A stretch of DNA of 64,000 nt from Gautieria morchelliformis (GCA_015179125.1 WHVA01000238.1:100714-164713), one strand, 5' to 3'; counted from the stretch's first letter, positions 1 through 10,765 are shown. Translations and numbers: made by a program. Notes: generated from the letters alone by a model not told the origin.

Positions 1-27
1 ACATAGTTGTCAATGTGAACATCCTCC

Positions 28-3000
28 TTGGAGCTTGCCACACTCCGAGCTTTCATTGATGAGCACCTGAATTTGGGTACATTCAGCCCACTCAGTCCTC
101 CCACGGAGCCCCTATCCTCTTTGTCAAGAAGAAGAGTGGCGAACTTCGGCTCTGCGTGGATTTCCAAGCACTCAACAATAAGATCACGAAGAAGGACCGC
201 TATTTTAGGAATAATATATCAGATATATTGGAATGGATATATTTGGTAACTCAGGGAGTGGGAATCCTTCGTGCACCCCTGTGCACAGTATATGCATGAG
301 CTGACTAAGCTCTGTGGGGCGAGTGCGTCACTGATTGATGTAGGTCACGTGACTGAGTCGAGGAAGAAACAGGTGAGAACAGAGGAACAAGAGGTCCGAA
401 GCTTTCGCTTTCGGAACAGTATAGTGTAGCCAGTTATAGTAGACTCTCAACAAAGAATTAGAGAAATCTATCAAGAAATAAGCTCTGTAGCTATCAAACA
501 AGTCTACAGTGACTTCAGGGGTGAAACAGATGATTCTGGATATTTCTGAATGATATTCTGGATGTTTTGTTCGTACATTTATGGTCGCTACTTATACTAA
601 AATAGTAGTGACTACCAGTGTTCAAGATAGTGATAGAATGGGTCAGGATAATGTGGAAATGCTCCACAGGCTGCATACAGCTGTGGAGCAGGAACAATGA
701 TGGGGATACTTGTCCTACTGACAAGTATCTAAGCTGGGACCTTGGAGCAATGTGCAAAGCCCCTTTCAACATGTAATACAGCTCGTAATCAGTGGAGCTG
801 GTCAGGGGAATAGAATAGAATAGAAAACTTGTGTGTCCTGTGCTGTATGCCTACAGCAGCCTTGGCAAGGCATTTGCCGTCTCTGTACCTCTCTCCTGAG
901 GTAGCTATTCAGTAAGTCCATAGATAGGACTGTATACTGTAATCTCCATCGTGTCCGATGTCCCTGTATGGGACTATTAGTCCCATAGCAATATTTCTTC
1001 TGACCAGGGCCCAGGTGCCTGCTTTCCAGGGCAGGCACTGTGACTGGTGCATGGATTATTTCTCCCAGATGTTAGCTCAGTTAGATGATTGTATAGACCT
1101 TAGAATAATGTTTGAAATAGCTATCCATTTATTCTAACACGCTACCCACTCCCATTAATTACCAACTTGTTGGATGCACCCCAGAAGGCTCGGGTTTATA
1201 CCAAAATCAACCTTCGGCATCCATTTCACCTTGTCTGAGTCGCTGAAGGCGACGAGTGGAAAACAGCATTCCGGACCCAGTACGGCCCTTTCAAATGGGC
1301 TAGTCATGCCTTTCGGCTTAACCAATGGTCCTGTGGTTTTTCAATGTTTTATGAATGATGTCTTTGGAGATATGCTTGATGTATGCATTGTCATGTACCT
1401 CGACGACATACTCATCTACTCTGATGACCCGGTCAAACACAGGGAACACGTCCATGAAGTATTGTGGCGTCTTCGGAACCACAGTCTCTATGCTAAACCC
1501 GATAAATGCGAATGGCACTGAGATTCTGTGGAATTTTGAAGGTATATGCTGTCTACCAACGGCTTTACCGTGTCCACAGACAAAGTCCAGACAATCTGTG
1601 ATTGGTCCAAACCTTGGAAGGTAAAAGACATGCAGTCCTTCCTCGGCTTCACCAATTTTTACTGCCACTTCATCTATAACTATTTGGACATCACGGTCCC
1701 CCTAACCCAGCTTACTCATAAAGGCACCCCTTGGGTGTTTACCGAAGAATGTCAAAAGTCATTCAATTACCTCAAAGAAGCTTTCACTTTGGCCCCGATT
1801 CTGTTGCATTGGATTCCCGACCGACCCATGGTTGTGGAAACCAACGCCTTGGATTATGCCCTTGGCGCAATCCTGTCCTTGTTTGATGAAGAAGGCATCC
1901 TGGACCCGGTTGCTTTTCATTCCCAAACATTTTCCGGTGCGGAATTAAATTATGAGCTATTGGCAATTTTTGAAGTGTTTCAACATTGGAGACACTATCT
2001 GGAGCACTCCAGCTCCCCTACAACATTGTCACTGATCACAAAAACTTGGAGTACTTTGCCACCACAAAGTTGCTAACTCGACAACAAGCCTGCTGGTCCA
2101 AATTCCTCTCGCAATTTTACCTCATTATTCGGTTCTGTCCTGGAAAACTTGGTACAAAACCCGACACTCTAACTAGATGATGGGATGTCTACCTTAAAGA
2201 GGGAGGTAATGACTACAGCTCAGTCAACCCACAGAACTTCTGACCAATTTTCACAAATCAACAATTATCAGAATCCCTCCGAGCAACTTGCTTGCACCCG
2301 TTCTCCAGGCAAGTGCTGTGATGGACTCTGAGAAGCTTCATGCCGACATTTTAGCTAACCTGGCATCCGAACCCGTAGCCGCTAAGCATCTCGGTGATAG
2401 TTCTGACCCAAGATGGACGCAAACTGAGGACAGCTTTCTCCGCCTCGATGGCCATATATACATTCCCGATGCTGACAACCTCCGGCTCCGAGTACTTCAA
2501 TACAAACATGACCATGTACTCTTGGGACATTTCGGTCAAAACAAGACCTTAGAACTTATTCGATGGGAATATACATGGCCCGCACCTCGGTCTTTCATCA
2601 TTGACTTTTGCAAGTCCTGCACTACTTGCTTGCATTCAAAGTCACAGCGTCACTGGCCTTACAGCTCCCTGCAGCAGCTTCTGATACCCGAGCAACCTTG
2701 GAATTCAATCTCCATGGATTTCATTGAGCAGTTGCCGGCATCTTCGGGATTCACTGCAATCCTTGTAGTAGTTTGCCACTTAACCAAGCAGAGCATATTC
2801 ATCCCGACCTATGACATGGTCACATCCAGACCTCGCTCACCTGTTTGTCTTGCACATTTTCTCGAAGCACGGTGTCCCTTGTCATGTAACATCTGACTGA
2901 GGTTTGGAATTCGTCTCGCACTTTGTCCATGCCCTGGGTAAGGCTCTCGACATGAAACTGCATTTCACCTCAGGATATCATCCCGAAGGTGATGGTCAAA

Positions 3001-3771
3001 CCAAATGTGTCAACCAAACTCTGGAACAGTATCTTTGTGTGTCTTGCAATTATCAACAGGACAATTGGTCCGAGTTGCTACCACTCGTCGAGTTTGCATA
3101 TAACAATGCTCCCAGTGCAACTACTGGCATATCACCCTTCTTTTCCAACAAGGGATACAACCTGAACCTCATGGTTCACCCCGAACGAGACTTCACAGCT
3201 GACCTTGACCAGCTTCACGCTGCCTTGAAAGAGCAAATCAAATCCACTCAATCTCGGTATCAGGTCTCGGCCAACACGCGCCACGCTCCCGCTCCCGAGT
3301 TCACGATAGGATCCTCTGCGTTTGTAAAAGTGCAGTTCTTCTGGATAACCCGGCCCTCAAAGAAGCTGGCTGAGAAGTACCTTGGTCCCTTTGAGATTAT
3401 TGGCCAGGCTGAATCCCGAGATTACATTCTATGCCTGCCAGATAGCCTTCAGGCAGTCTACCCAGTCTTTCATGTCTCCATGCTCCAACCCGCAATCCCA
3501 AACACCATTCTGAACTGGGTTCAGTCTCCACCACCTCCAGTCGAGATCAACAGCGAGACAGAGTACGAGATTTCTGAGATTCTTGATTCCAAGATTGACC
3601 GATGCCGTAGACCCTGTAACCTCCTGTACCTTGTCTGTTGGGCTGGTTATGAAGGTACCGACCAATGAAGAGACATCATGGGTCCTTGCGACCGAGCTCG
3701 GCCATGTGGCCGATATCGTGACCGATTTTCACTTGGCCTACCCTGCCAAGCCTGGACCATGGGTTCCTTGA
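28..3771 (+). pseudogene. Ty3/gypsy (chromovirus-type) pol relic: RT, RNase H, integrase, chromodomain
   Basis: Decayed polyprotein of an LTR retrotransposon, readable only in pieces. Reverse transcriptase begins at about 70-202 (a frame containing [13 protein letters not shown]), is interrupted by a solo LTR, and resumes at about 1145 with MPFGLTN and the catalytic YLDD box (codons 1396-1407). RNase H covers about 1740-2180. The integrase zinc finger (HxxxxxxH, then CxxC) lies in 2500-2650, and the integrase core runs from about 2700 to 3250 with MDF near the first Asp. The position of the catalytic Glu (codon 3003-3005) reads Lys. A chromodomain (YLVCWAGYEGT, then ETSWV) covers about 3548-3765 and is split by a frameshift near 3665. 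There are also stops or shifts near 1230, 1520, 2075 and 2895. The chromodomain and domain order are those of fungal Ty3/gypsy chromoviruses. The upstream gag, protease and 5' LTR lie outside the window. Confidence 0.9.
203..1139. repeat. Solo LTR inserted in the Ty3/gypsy RT, TSD CGCTA
   Basis: A 937-bp block lies between two copies of CGCTA (198-202 and 1140-1144). Its ends are inverted: TTTTAGGAATA at the left (probably a mutated TGTTAGGAATA) and TATTCTAACA at the right. Removing the block and one CGCTA restores an uninterrupted RT frame across the conserved RYPLPLI segment, so both borders are well supported. No coding region is seen inside, and the orientation is uncertain. A solo LTR left by LTR-LTR recombination is the simplest reading. 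Confidence 0.8.
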
Positions 3772-4318
3772 GCCCGAGCTTTGGCTCTCCTGTTTCCCTT
3801 CACTCATTTTACAGTCACTTTCTTAGTTAGACACAACACTCCTTTCTATCTTTTATCTCAGCCGTTTTGCCAAATAGCTACACTTATAGTTCTCCGCGTT
3901 TCCTTTCTCTCTGCCTGTCCTTTTCACTTCCGTCCCCGATCCCGATTTCAAAACAAAAAAGCACCAAGAAAAAATATTCACATTAAGATAGAAAATCCGA
4001 AAGTAGTTAATTATCCTCCATTGGTGCATCCTCATCCGCATCCTTTCCCCCGTCATCCCACTCATCTTCCTCGTCCCCATCATCCAAACCTGAACCTGCT
4101 TCTGCTTCCGCTCTTTCCTCTGTCTCCTTCTCTTTTCCCTTATTCTTTCCTCCATTCCCTTTTCCCTTTCCACACTCCTCGAACCCAAACCCAAACCCAA
4201 ACCCAAACCCAAACCCCCAGCCAAATCAAACCCACCCGAATCTGAACCCGAACCCGACCACAAGGCCACGACAAGGCCACGTTCTTGGCCACTGCAGTCC
4301 ACAAGTGAAGCTGCTTGT
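3772..4318. other. Non-coding segment between pol and the antisense ORF; (CCCAAA)n microsatellite
   Basis: Pyrimidine-rich sequence (many CCT/CTT runs) downstream of the chromodomain. It contains about five tandem CCCAAA hexamers at roughly 4187-4216. No credible gene is seen: the open frames on both strands here are low-complexity. Confidence 0.5.
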
Positions 4319-5351
4319 TCAGTCTGGAATTGTGCCGCTCAATTCACTGCACAAAGTCCAATACCCCCCAAAGTAAATGGTTGCTTCACTCCAGCTGCTG
4401 GTTTTGTTGGGACAGCAAGTCCCCACCATCATGGAAACCTCGGCTCCCGAAAACCCATTGGGTTTTAAGCCTTTTATCCCCAATACCGACGGCCCCGCAC
4501 AGATGTCTACCGTCGATATGGCTCCTGACAGCTTGACCGAAGCCACCTTGGCCTTCTTCAGCCCCAGTTCCTCAGTTTCCCCCTCGTCCTTCCGTTTCCA
4601 TTTCCCATACAGGAAACTACACCGGACTTTCCAGTCCACGCACTGCTGGCAAGCGGTTTTCTTCCGGCGCGGACACCAAGCTTGGTGACACCTGCATGCA
4701 TCGCAAGGTTCACGCTGAAAATAAAAAACATAAGTCCAGCTGAACGGACCCCACCCGAGGACTTACCTCTTCATTCGACTCCTCCTCATCTGACTCCTCA
4801 GTTAGTTTCCTCTTCTTTGATCCCAAGGCTTTTGGCTTTGCCTTAGCCACATTTCTTTCAGCTGCATGTTTTGCTGCCAAGAACCAAGCCTGCGTGATTG
4901 CCAAGTCCACAATTAATGGCTTGTGCAATGGGATGTGGTAATTCTGATCCACATTGGCTTGTCGGATCGTTTCAGCTTCCAATAAATCGAGAAGTTGCTG
5001 TCACTCACGCTTGAATGCCAGCCCCATTGCCTTCCGAGCCTCATCAGCTTTTGCCTTCAAGGTTTTCTTTTCCGCCTCCCACGCTTCTTCAGCTTTCCGT
5101 GCCTTTTCGGCTTGCCAGGCTTCTTCCGCTTTTCCTGTAGCCTCAGCCTGCGCCTCCCATTCCTTCCGTTCCACCTCAGGTTTTTCCTCATCCTCCCGCT
5201 GTTTCTTCTCCACAGCTTTCTTGCACTCTTGCGCAAGTCGCCGCTTCTCTTGCAGTGCCTTCAGCCGCTCCTCAGCTTCATGCTTTGCATGCAAGAGCTC
5301 CACATCGAGCTCCTGGATCTCATCGATGTTTACTTCAGGAATGTCCAACAT
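4319..5351 (-). pseudogene. Antisense ORF carried by the Ty3/gypsy element: coiled coil plus cysteine cluster, one intron, one nonsense codon
   Basis: Reads opposite to pol, between the chromodomain and the 3' LTR. From an ATG at 5351-5349 it encodes a long Ala/Glu/Lys-rich coiled-coil region. An in-frame TGA follows at 5003-5001; the frame continues unchanged past it (QQLLDLLEAE...), so this looks like a C-to-T change of CGA. Next come a basic/acidic stretch (KKRKLTEESDEEE), a phase-0 intron at 4766-4715 (GTAAGT...TTTCAG, 52 nt), and a cysteine-rich exon with the pattern CDACRCHxxWC...CxxC...C. The frame ends at the TGA at 4319. The intron joins two frames exactly and creates the Cys cluster, which supports a real spliced gene rather than a shadow of the plus strand. 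The function is unknown; the Cys cluster suggests zinc binding. Confidence 0.65.
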
Positions 5352-5488
5352 GATCCGCTGGAGTTTTTGATGATGATGGGAGAAGGCAAGAAGCAGAACG
5401 CGAAACAAAGCTTATGTAACACCCCCAAGCCGGCAATCTCCAGGATCTCGCTTATGGCCTCATGGGTTCGGCCATAAGGAGGAGGTAC

Positions 5489-5946
5489 TGTTACGACCCG
5501 TTCCCAAATCCAGACCCGAAGCCTCAGCTCGGCTCTTGTTCAAGAACCTCAGGTTATTCTCTGCTTTCCTTCTGGTTTCACTTTGCACTTCCCATCCCCC
5601 TGATTCCCTTTTCTAGTTAGTTCCCCATTTGCCTGACCCTGTTCCCCCTGACCATTGATCTGATCATGTTCTCTTCACGACCCTGCATGCTACCTTAATA
5701 TATAGACTTCCAGTCCATGTATCGTAGTTCCCCAGTTCAGATATTGAATTAGCTTATCGTACTTAAGACCTCTGCTTGATATCAAAACCTGCTTCTTGGC
5801 TTATAGCCAAGACCGCTCCCGAAATTAGGGCAGAACACTGAGTGGGCGCAACCCACGAGGTTGAAGCCAAGCCCTCTGACCCGAGACCCGAGACCCGAGT
5901 TCAGCCTTGGTAAAGCTGAACTACAGTATGACATACAACCTTAACA
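5489..5946 (+). repeat. 3' LTR of the Ty3/gypsy element
   Basis: Starts TGTTACGACCCG and ends CTTAACA, giving TGTTA/TAACA inverted ends. It is preceded by a purine-rich tract (AAGGAGGAGG at 5477-5486) of the kind used as a polypurine tract next to a 3' LTR. A TATA-like AATATATAG lies near 5700. The partner LTR is outside the window, so the target duplication cannot be tested. Confidence 0.65.
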
Positions 5947-6263
5947 TCTCTATGATTTATATAGTCATCATTCTCCTCTGGCATGGCCTATAGGTCAAAG
6001 TAAGATAGAGTGAAGTGGGTGTTTTCAATAGTGAGCAGCAACCTTCGAAATACAAGAGAAACTCATTCTAATCATACTATGAGTCCAATGTTTGCAAAGA
6101 GCCATTGTTTTTGCATACTCCTTTCACTGTCCATTGTCCCTTATATTTCTCACAACCCTATATCCACATCTCAGTGTCGAGACGTGTCATCCTGCCGAAG
6201 TGCGAGGCACACCAATTCCCTACTTGGCCATGGAGGTATGATGACATAAGTGGCATCTAGCAA
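5947..6263. other. Flank between two retrotransposons, nothing recognised
   Basis: About 320 bp of unremarkable sequence between the Ty3/gypsy LTR and the copia target duplication. One short open frame on the plus strand has no recognisable features. I see no RNA gene or repeat. Confidence 0.4.
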
Positions 6264-6268
6264 CCCCT

Positions 6269-6489
6269 TGTGGAACGAAGGAGATATAATGATCTGTTAT
6301 TCTACGATCTCAAGTAGATCGTTCTGCCTTATATACAAAATATGATGTCCATTGTATTACCAATCTCTTCGAGCTGCTGTGCCGATGCGATGCCGGTGCA
6401 CCAGCAACCCGGGTCGAGAGCGATCTCGAACCTCCGGCTAAATGCGTGCCGGCTCTGCCTCGGCGGTGTCATCGTCCCGATTACTAACA
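6269..6489 (-). repeat. 3' LTR of the copia element
   Basis: 221 bp, apparently identical to 10540-10760. The gag-pol stop codon lies inside it, so the last 17 or so codons are LTR-encoded. Confidence 0.93.
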
Positions 6490-9400
6490 CTCCCCCTCAG
6501 CGAGAAGTCCCTTCGGCAAAATCCTAATTTCCCTAATAGATACCTGTGTTGATATAAGTCCAATCCCTTTGTAAATATGTCCGCTATGTTCTCCTTCGTC
6601 GGTACGTATGTAAGTGATGCCTCGTGAGAGACCACTTTCTCACGGATGAAATGATATGCGACATTGATGTGTTTGGTACGCGCATGATACGTTGCGTCAT
6701 GCGATAGTGTAATGGCGCCTAGATTGTCTGATCGAAGTGACGTGGGCTGGGTTTGATCGATTCCAAGTTCTTCGATAAAACGCCTCAGCCAGATTAATTG
6801 CTTGGCGCCCTCGGTAAGTGCCATGTATTCGGCCTCCGTGGTAGACAGCGCGATCGTTCGCTGCTTCTTCGAGCTCCATGCGATAGCTCCCCCTCCTAGT
6901 ATAGCTACATAGCCGCTAATAGATAGTGCGTCGTTTCTATTAGCATAATCCGAGTCGACAAATATTTCGAGGTCGAGACCAGCGTCTCGTCGGAAGATTA
7001 TGCCGTCGTCACGTGACCCCTTGAGGTACCTGAGCGCGTGCTTGATCGCCGTCCAGTGCTCGGTTCCGTAAGTAGTAGTGAATTGGCTCAAGTGTTGTAC
7101 GGTAAAAGCCAAATCAGGTCGCGTGCTGAGTGCTGCATACATGAGTGATCCGATCGCTTTAGCATAGGGTACTTCGGCAGTTGGACCTGTTGAGTCCATG
7201 GGTGTCGTGAGTTTGATCATTTTATGCAGAGGTGTAGATACGGAATGTGCTGTTGTCATGTTGAATCGATCGAGTATGATGTCGATGTAATGCCCTTGTG
7301 ACATGATCAGTGTTCCCTCATCCCTATTCCTCTCAACTCTAATTCCCAAGATTTTCTTCATTTCTCCTAAATCTGTTAAAGGGAATTTCCCATGAAGCTC
7401 CCCCTTGAGCTTAATCATCCCTCCTTTGGAGTCAGCAAATAGTCCAAAGTCGTCCACATATACTGATATGACTTCGATTGAATCCTTATCTTGTCTGATG
7501 TAGACGCATTCATCGGCTGTACTTTGATGGAAGCCGAGATCGAGTAGTAATTTGCGTAAGCGCTGATGCCAAGCTCGCCCCGATTGCTTGAGTCCGTAGA
7601 GCGCTCTGTATATTCTTAGAACGCGTCCAGATCCATCATCAAAACCGTCGGGCTGGCACATGTAGATCTCCTCATCTATGGTTGAATTGAGGTAGGCGCC
7701 TTTGACATCCATCATTTCGATTTCCCAATCAAGTGTGTTTGCGATCGCTAATAGAACACGTAGTGAATCGAATTTGACCACGGGTGAGGTTATCTCGTAG
7801 TAATCCATCCCTGGCCTCTGTGTGAATCCTTGAGCCACAACCCTTGCTTTAGCCTTATCGAATTGTCCGTCCGGTTGTGTTTTGACAGTGTATACCCATC
7901 GGCAACCGATAGCTACTCGTCCGGGTGGTAGTTCTGTTAGCTCCCATGTTCCTAACGTCTTGTGTTGGTCCATCTCAATTTCCATCGCTTTCTCCCAGAT
8001 CGGCGCATCATCACGTGATACCGCCGCTCTGTAATTCTCAGGTTCAGTGACAATTTCTCTTGTTATGTAAACCTGCTCGGTGCGTCCTGAATTATTCAGC
8101 TTCCGGTAATCCGGTCTTTGAGTGATACGCGCGCTCCGTCGGATCTGTGGAGCTGGCGCTTGTTCAGGTGGGTCAGGAACGGGCGTCGTGTGGGGTGATG
8201 ACGTCTGTGGGGTAGATGTGATCGGGTCCGGCACATGCTCGCGCGGTGAGTGCTCCCCCTCGAGCGGTGCCGTGTCGTCATCGTCGTTATCTGGGATGGG
8301 GTAGAGTCGGTTGTCATTTTCGTCAAATGTAATGTTCCTAGATACTTGAACGTGCTTTGAGGCTTTATTGTAGTACCTCCAGGCTTTTGCATGTTCTGCT
8401 ATTCCGACGAATATATGCTCTTCTGCCTTTGGATCAAGTTTGGCTCGTCGTTGATCCGGCACCATAACCCAACAGTTTGTCCCGAATTCCTCTAGACGTG
8501 CTATGTTCGGCTTCTTGCTGAATAGTGCTTGGAACGGCGTTGCGTCATCTCCAAGCGCTCGCGTGGGTGATCGATTTTTGATATAGCACGCGTAAGCCAC
8601 GGCCTCGGGCCAGAGTATTTTTGGCAGGTTCTTGGCAAATATCATTGCCCGTGCGTGCTCGAGTAAGGTCCGGTTGAGTCGTTCGGCAATTCCATTCTGG
8701 GCTGGGGAGTATGGAGCTGTGGTCTCCATGATAATGCCATATTTTGCACAAAATTCCTTGAAATTTTTATTGACATATTCCCCTCCATTATCCGAGCGAA
8801 ACCTCTTCAGTTTCTGACCTGTTTGGGTCTCGAGGAATGCCTTGTACGTCTCGAAGTGTTTGAGCGCTTCATCTTTGGTGCTCCCAAAATAGATTACGGT
8901 GTACCTCGATTTGATGTCCATGAAAGAATAAAAGTATTTCTCATGCGATGGTCCCTCGGTCTGGGCAGGTCCCCATACATCGGATACTGTCAGGTCACCG
9001 ACCTGTTCTACAGTGTCCTCGGCTCTTTTGGGGAACGGCTCCACATGCCGCTTGCCTTGTATGCATGCCTTGCACTGGCTCGGCTCGGTTGACTTGTCGA
9101 TTTCAAGTCCAGTAACTAGGTTGTTAGATTTCAACATTTTAATTGAGTTTATGTTGACGTGCCCGAGTATCCTGTGCCATTTGTCCCATGACCATCCTTT
9201 TGCCGCTGCAGCAAAGTCCCGTGCCTCGACTGATCGAGTGACCCGTGCCTTCATACAGAACAGCCGCCCACGCTTCTGTCCCTGTGCGAAGGTAACTCCG
9301 GCGCGTGATTTGAATTCGACGCCGGTGCCTGAAAATGTGGCCGTGTTGCCCTTATCAGTTAAACGCCCTACGCTGATAAGGTTGTTCGGCGCATCTGGTG

Positions 9401-10460
9401 CATGCTTGACGTCACGTAGTTCGATCGTGTTCGTCTTGGCACCGATCTTGAATTCCATGTAGATCGTGCCTCGGCCTTGTGTATGTAGTACCGCATCGGG
9501 TGAAATTCCTTCGATTTCAGATGGTTCCTCGGCATAGCTAGCGAAATCGTTTCGGCTTCTAGCTATGTGTGTTGTTGCCGCTGAATCGGCTAACCAGTCG
9601 GATGCGGATATAGCACTGTATGCTACCTCCTTAGATACAAATGCGAAGTCCTTTTCTTCTGCTTGTTTGACTGTTTCTTTGTTCCCTGATTTGAACCATT
9701 TCGGTGCTTGGCCCTCCTTGCCGCCACCTTTCGCCCAACAGTCCTTTACGTAATGACCCTTCTTGCCGCAATTTCGGCACTTTCCCTTTGTTGCTCCTGA
9801 GTCATCTTTCCTGGTCCTGTGACGTTGTTGCGTCTTAAGCGCCGTCTGCCGTGCCGATCCAGCTTTCCGTGCTCGATCCTCATCGAGGACCCGAGCTATT
9901 AATATATCAGCTGTTGTCCCGGCTCCACTGGCGTTTACTGCCGTAATAAACGCCGACCAAGAATCTGGTAATGACGTCAGCAACGTGTTCGAGAACTCGG
10001 TGTCACTGATGTAATGCCCCCGCGCATTCAATTCCTGTTGAATGCCGCGGAGCTTGCGTACGTGCTCCTCCATGTTCGCGCCGTCCTCGGCAAGCATCCG
10101 GAAGAAATCTCTTCGGAGATTTACAATCCCCACTGCTCCCTTAGATTCGAATATTGCTTGTAGACTAGTCCATACAGCAAACGCAGACATCGTCTGATTG
10201 ATGTAAACTAGTTGTTCATCGGCAACTCTGAGGCAAATTTCTTTTCTGGCCTTCTTGTCCTTCCTTCTCCAATCGTCGATCTCCTGCTGCTCGGTCGCAG
10301 TGACGTTGTCGGCATCTGCCAGTCTCGGTTCCGTCTCCCTGCCAATAGCCACGTCCCACAGATCTAAGTCATCGAGTATCCACTCGAGCCGCCGGCGCCA
10401 CGCCGCGTAATTATCCCCGTTCAAGGGGTCGATCTTGTACGCGTTGTTGCTACTCGACAT
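6438..10460 (-). CDS. Ty1/copia gag-pol polyprotein
   Basis: 1340 codons without a break, starting at the ATG at 10460, 67 nt downstream of the primer binding site. Domains in order: gag with a CCHC zinc knuckle (C228, C231, H236, C241); aspartic protease with active-site DSA (292-294); integrase with the zinc-binding H429/H434 and C463/C466 and a DD35E triad (D494, D557, E593); a Pro-rich linker at about 745-775; reverse transcriptase from about 850 with YVDD at 1001-1004; RNase H with D1169, E1209 and D1245. Protease, integrase, RT, RNase H is the order diagnostic of Ty1/copia. All catalytic residues are present, so the protein is probably functional. Gag and pol share one frame with no frameshift site, so processing presumably relies on the protease. 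The C-terminus runs through the polypurine tract into the 3' LTR. Confidence 0.97.
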   Translation of the reverse strand: MSSSNNAYKIDPLNGDNYAAWRRRLEWILDDLDLWDVAIGRETEPRLADADNVTATEQQEIDDWRRKDKKARKEICLRVADEQLVYINQTMSAFAVWTSLQAIFESKGAVGIVNLRRDFFRMLAEDGANMEEHVRKLRGIQQELNARGHYISDTEFSNTLLTSLPDSWSAFITAVNASGAGTTADILIARVLDEDRARKAGSARQTALKTQQRHRTRKDDSGATKGKCRNCGKKGHYVKDCWAKGGGKEGQAPKWFKSGNKETVKQAEEKDFAFVSKEVAYSAISASDWLADSAATTHIARSRNDFASYAEEPSEIEGISPDAVLHTQGRGTIYMEFKIGAKTNTIELRDVKHAPDAPNNLISVGRLTDKGNTATFSGTGVEFKSRAGVTFAQGQKRGRLFCMKARVTRSVEARDFAAAAKGWSWDKWHRILGHVNINSIKMLKSNNLVTGLEIDKSTEPSQCKACIQGKRHVEPFPKRAEDTVEQVGDLTVSDVWGPAQTEGPSHEKYFYSFMDIKSRYTVIYFGSTKDEALKHFETYKAFLETQTGQKLKRFRSDNGGEYVNKNFKEFCAKYGIIMETTAPYSPAQNGIAERLNRTLLEHARAMIFAKNLPKILWPEAVAYACYIKNRSPTRALGDDATPFQALFSKKPNIARLEEFGTNCWVMVPDQRRAKLDPKAEEHIFVGIAEHAKAWRYYNKASKHVQVSRNITFDENDNRLYPIPDNDDDDTAPLEGEHSPREHVPDPITSTPQTSSPHTTPVPDPPEQAPAPQIRRSARITQRPDYRKLNNSGRTEQVYITREIVTEPENYRAAVSRDDAPIWEKAMEIEMDQHKTLGTWELTELPPGRVAIGCRWVYTVKTQPDGQFDKAKARVVAQGFTQRPGMDYYEITSPVVKFDSLRVLLAIANTLDWEIEMMDVKGAYLNSTIDEEIYMCQPDGFDDGSGRVLRIYRALYGLKQSGRAWHQRLRKLLLDLGFHQSTADECVYIRQDKDSIEVISVYVDDFGLFADSKGGMIKLKGELHGKFPLTDLGEMKKILGIRVERNRDEGTLIMSQGHYIDIILDRFNMTTAHSVSTPLHKMIKLTTPMDSTGPTAEVPYAKAIGSLMYAALSTRPDLAFTVQHLSQFTTTYGTEHWTAIKHALRYLKGSRDDGIIFRRDAGLDLEIFVDSDYANRNDALSISGYVAILGGGAIAWSSKKQRTIALSTTEAEYMALTEGAKQLIWLRRFIEELGIDQTQPTSLRSDNLGAITLSHDATYHARTKHINVAYHFIREKVVSHEASLTYVPTKENIADIFTKGLDLYQHRYLLGKLGFCRRDFSLRGSVSNRDDDTAEAEPARI
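6490..6500 (-). other. Polypurine tract of the copia element
   Basis: The minus strand reads CTGAGGGGGAG directly before the 3' LTR, the expected site for plus-strand priming. It lies within the gag-pol reading frame. Confidence 0.8.
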
Positions 10461-10526
10461 CGTCGATCGGTATTGAGTTATTGGAGTATAGAGCGTAGTT
10501 AGATTTGTAGTAGTTTAGTTATGCGC

Positions 10527-10539
10527 GGGGCCCATAACC
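10527..10539 (-). other. Primer binding site (half-tRNA type, initiator tRNA-Met anticodon region)
   Basis: Immediately inside the 5' LTR the minus strand reads GGTTATGGGCCCC. This is complementary to an anticodon stem-loop containing GGGCCCATAACC, with anticodon CAT. Drosophila copia uses the same internal tRNA-iMet site rather than the 3' CCA end. The assignment is by analogy; the host tRNA is not in the window. Confidence 0.75.
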
Positions 10540-10760
10540 TGTGGAACGAAGGAGATATAATGATCTGTTATTCTACGATCTCAAGTAGATCGTTCTGCCT
10601 TATATACAAAATATGATGTCCATTGTATTACCAATCTCTTCGAGCTGCTGTGCCGATGCGATGCCGGTGCACCAGCAACCCGGGTCGAGAGCGATCTCGA
10701 ACCTCCGGCTAAATGCGTGCCGGCTCTGCCTCGGCGGTGTCATCGTCCCGATTACTAACA
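10540..10760 (-). repeat. 5' LTR of the copia element
   Basis: 221 bp. On the minus strand it runs TGTTAGTAATCGG...CTTCGTTCCACA. A TATATAAG motif on the minus strand at about 10606-10599 is a plausible core promoter. It appears base-for-base identical to 6269-6489. Confidence 0.93.
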
Positions 10761-10765
10761 CCCCT

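Larger units (their letters stand above)
6264..10765 (-). mobile_element. Complete Ty1/copia LTR retrotransposon with target duplication CCCCT
   Basis: The element occupies 6269-10760 and is flanked by CCCCT at 6264-6268 and 10761-10765. The two 221-bp LTRs (TGTGG...TAACA) appear identical on reading, so insertion is recent on an evolutionary scale. Order on the minus strand: 5' LTR 10760-10540, primer binding site, gag-pol 10460-6438, polypurine tract, 3' LTR 6489-6269. All parts expected of a functional copy are present and the reading frame is unbroken. Confidence 0.95.

Noticed and set aside
4187-4216. (CCCAAA)n as an interstitial telomere
   Set aside because: The unit is TTTGGG, not the fungal TTAGGG, and it lies inside a retrotransposon.
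4995-5477. Plus-strand frames rich in Phe/Ser/Leu over the antisense ORF
   Set aside because: The minus strand has the coiled-coil, splice and Cys-cluster pattern; the plus-strand frames are its shadow.
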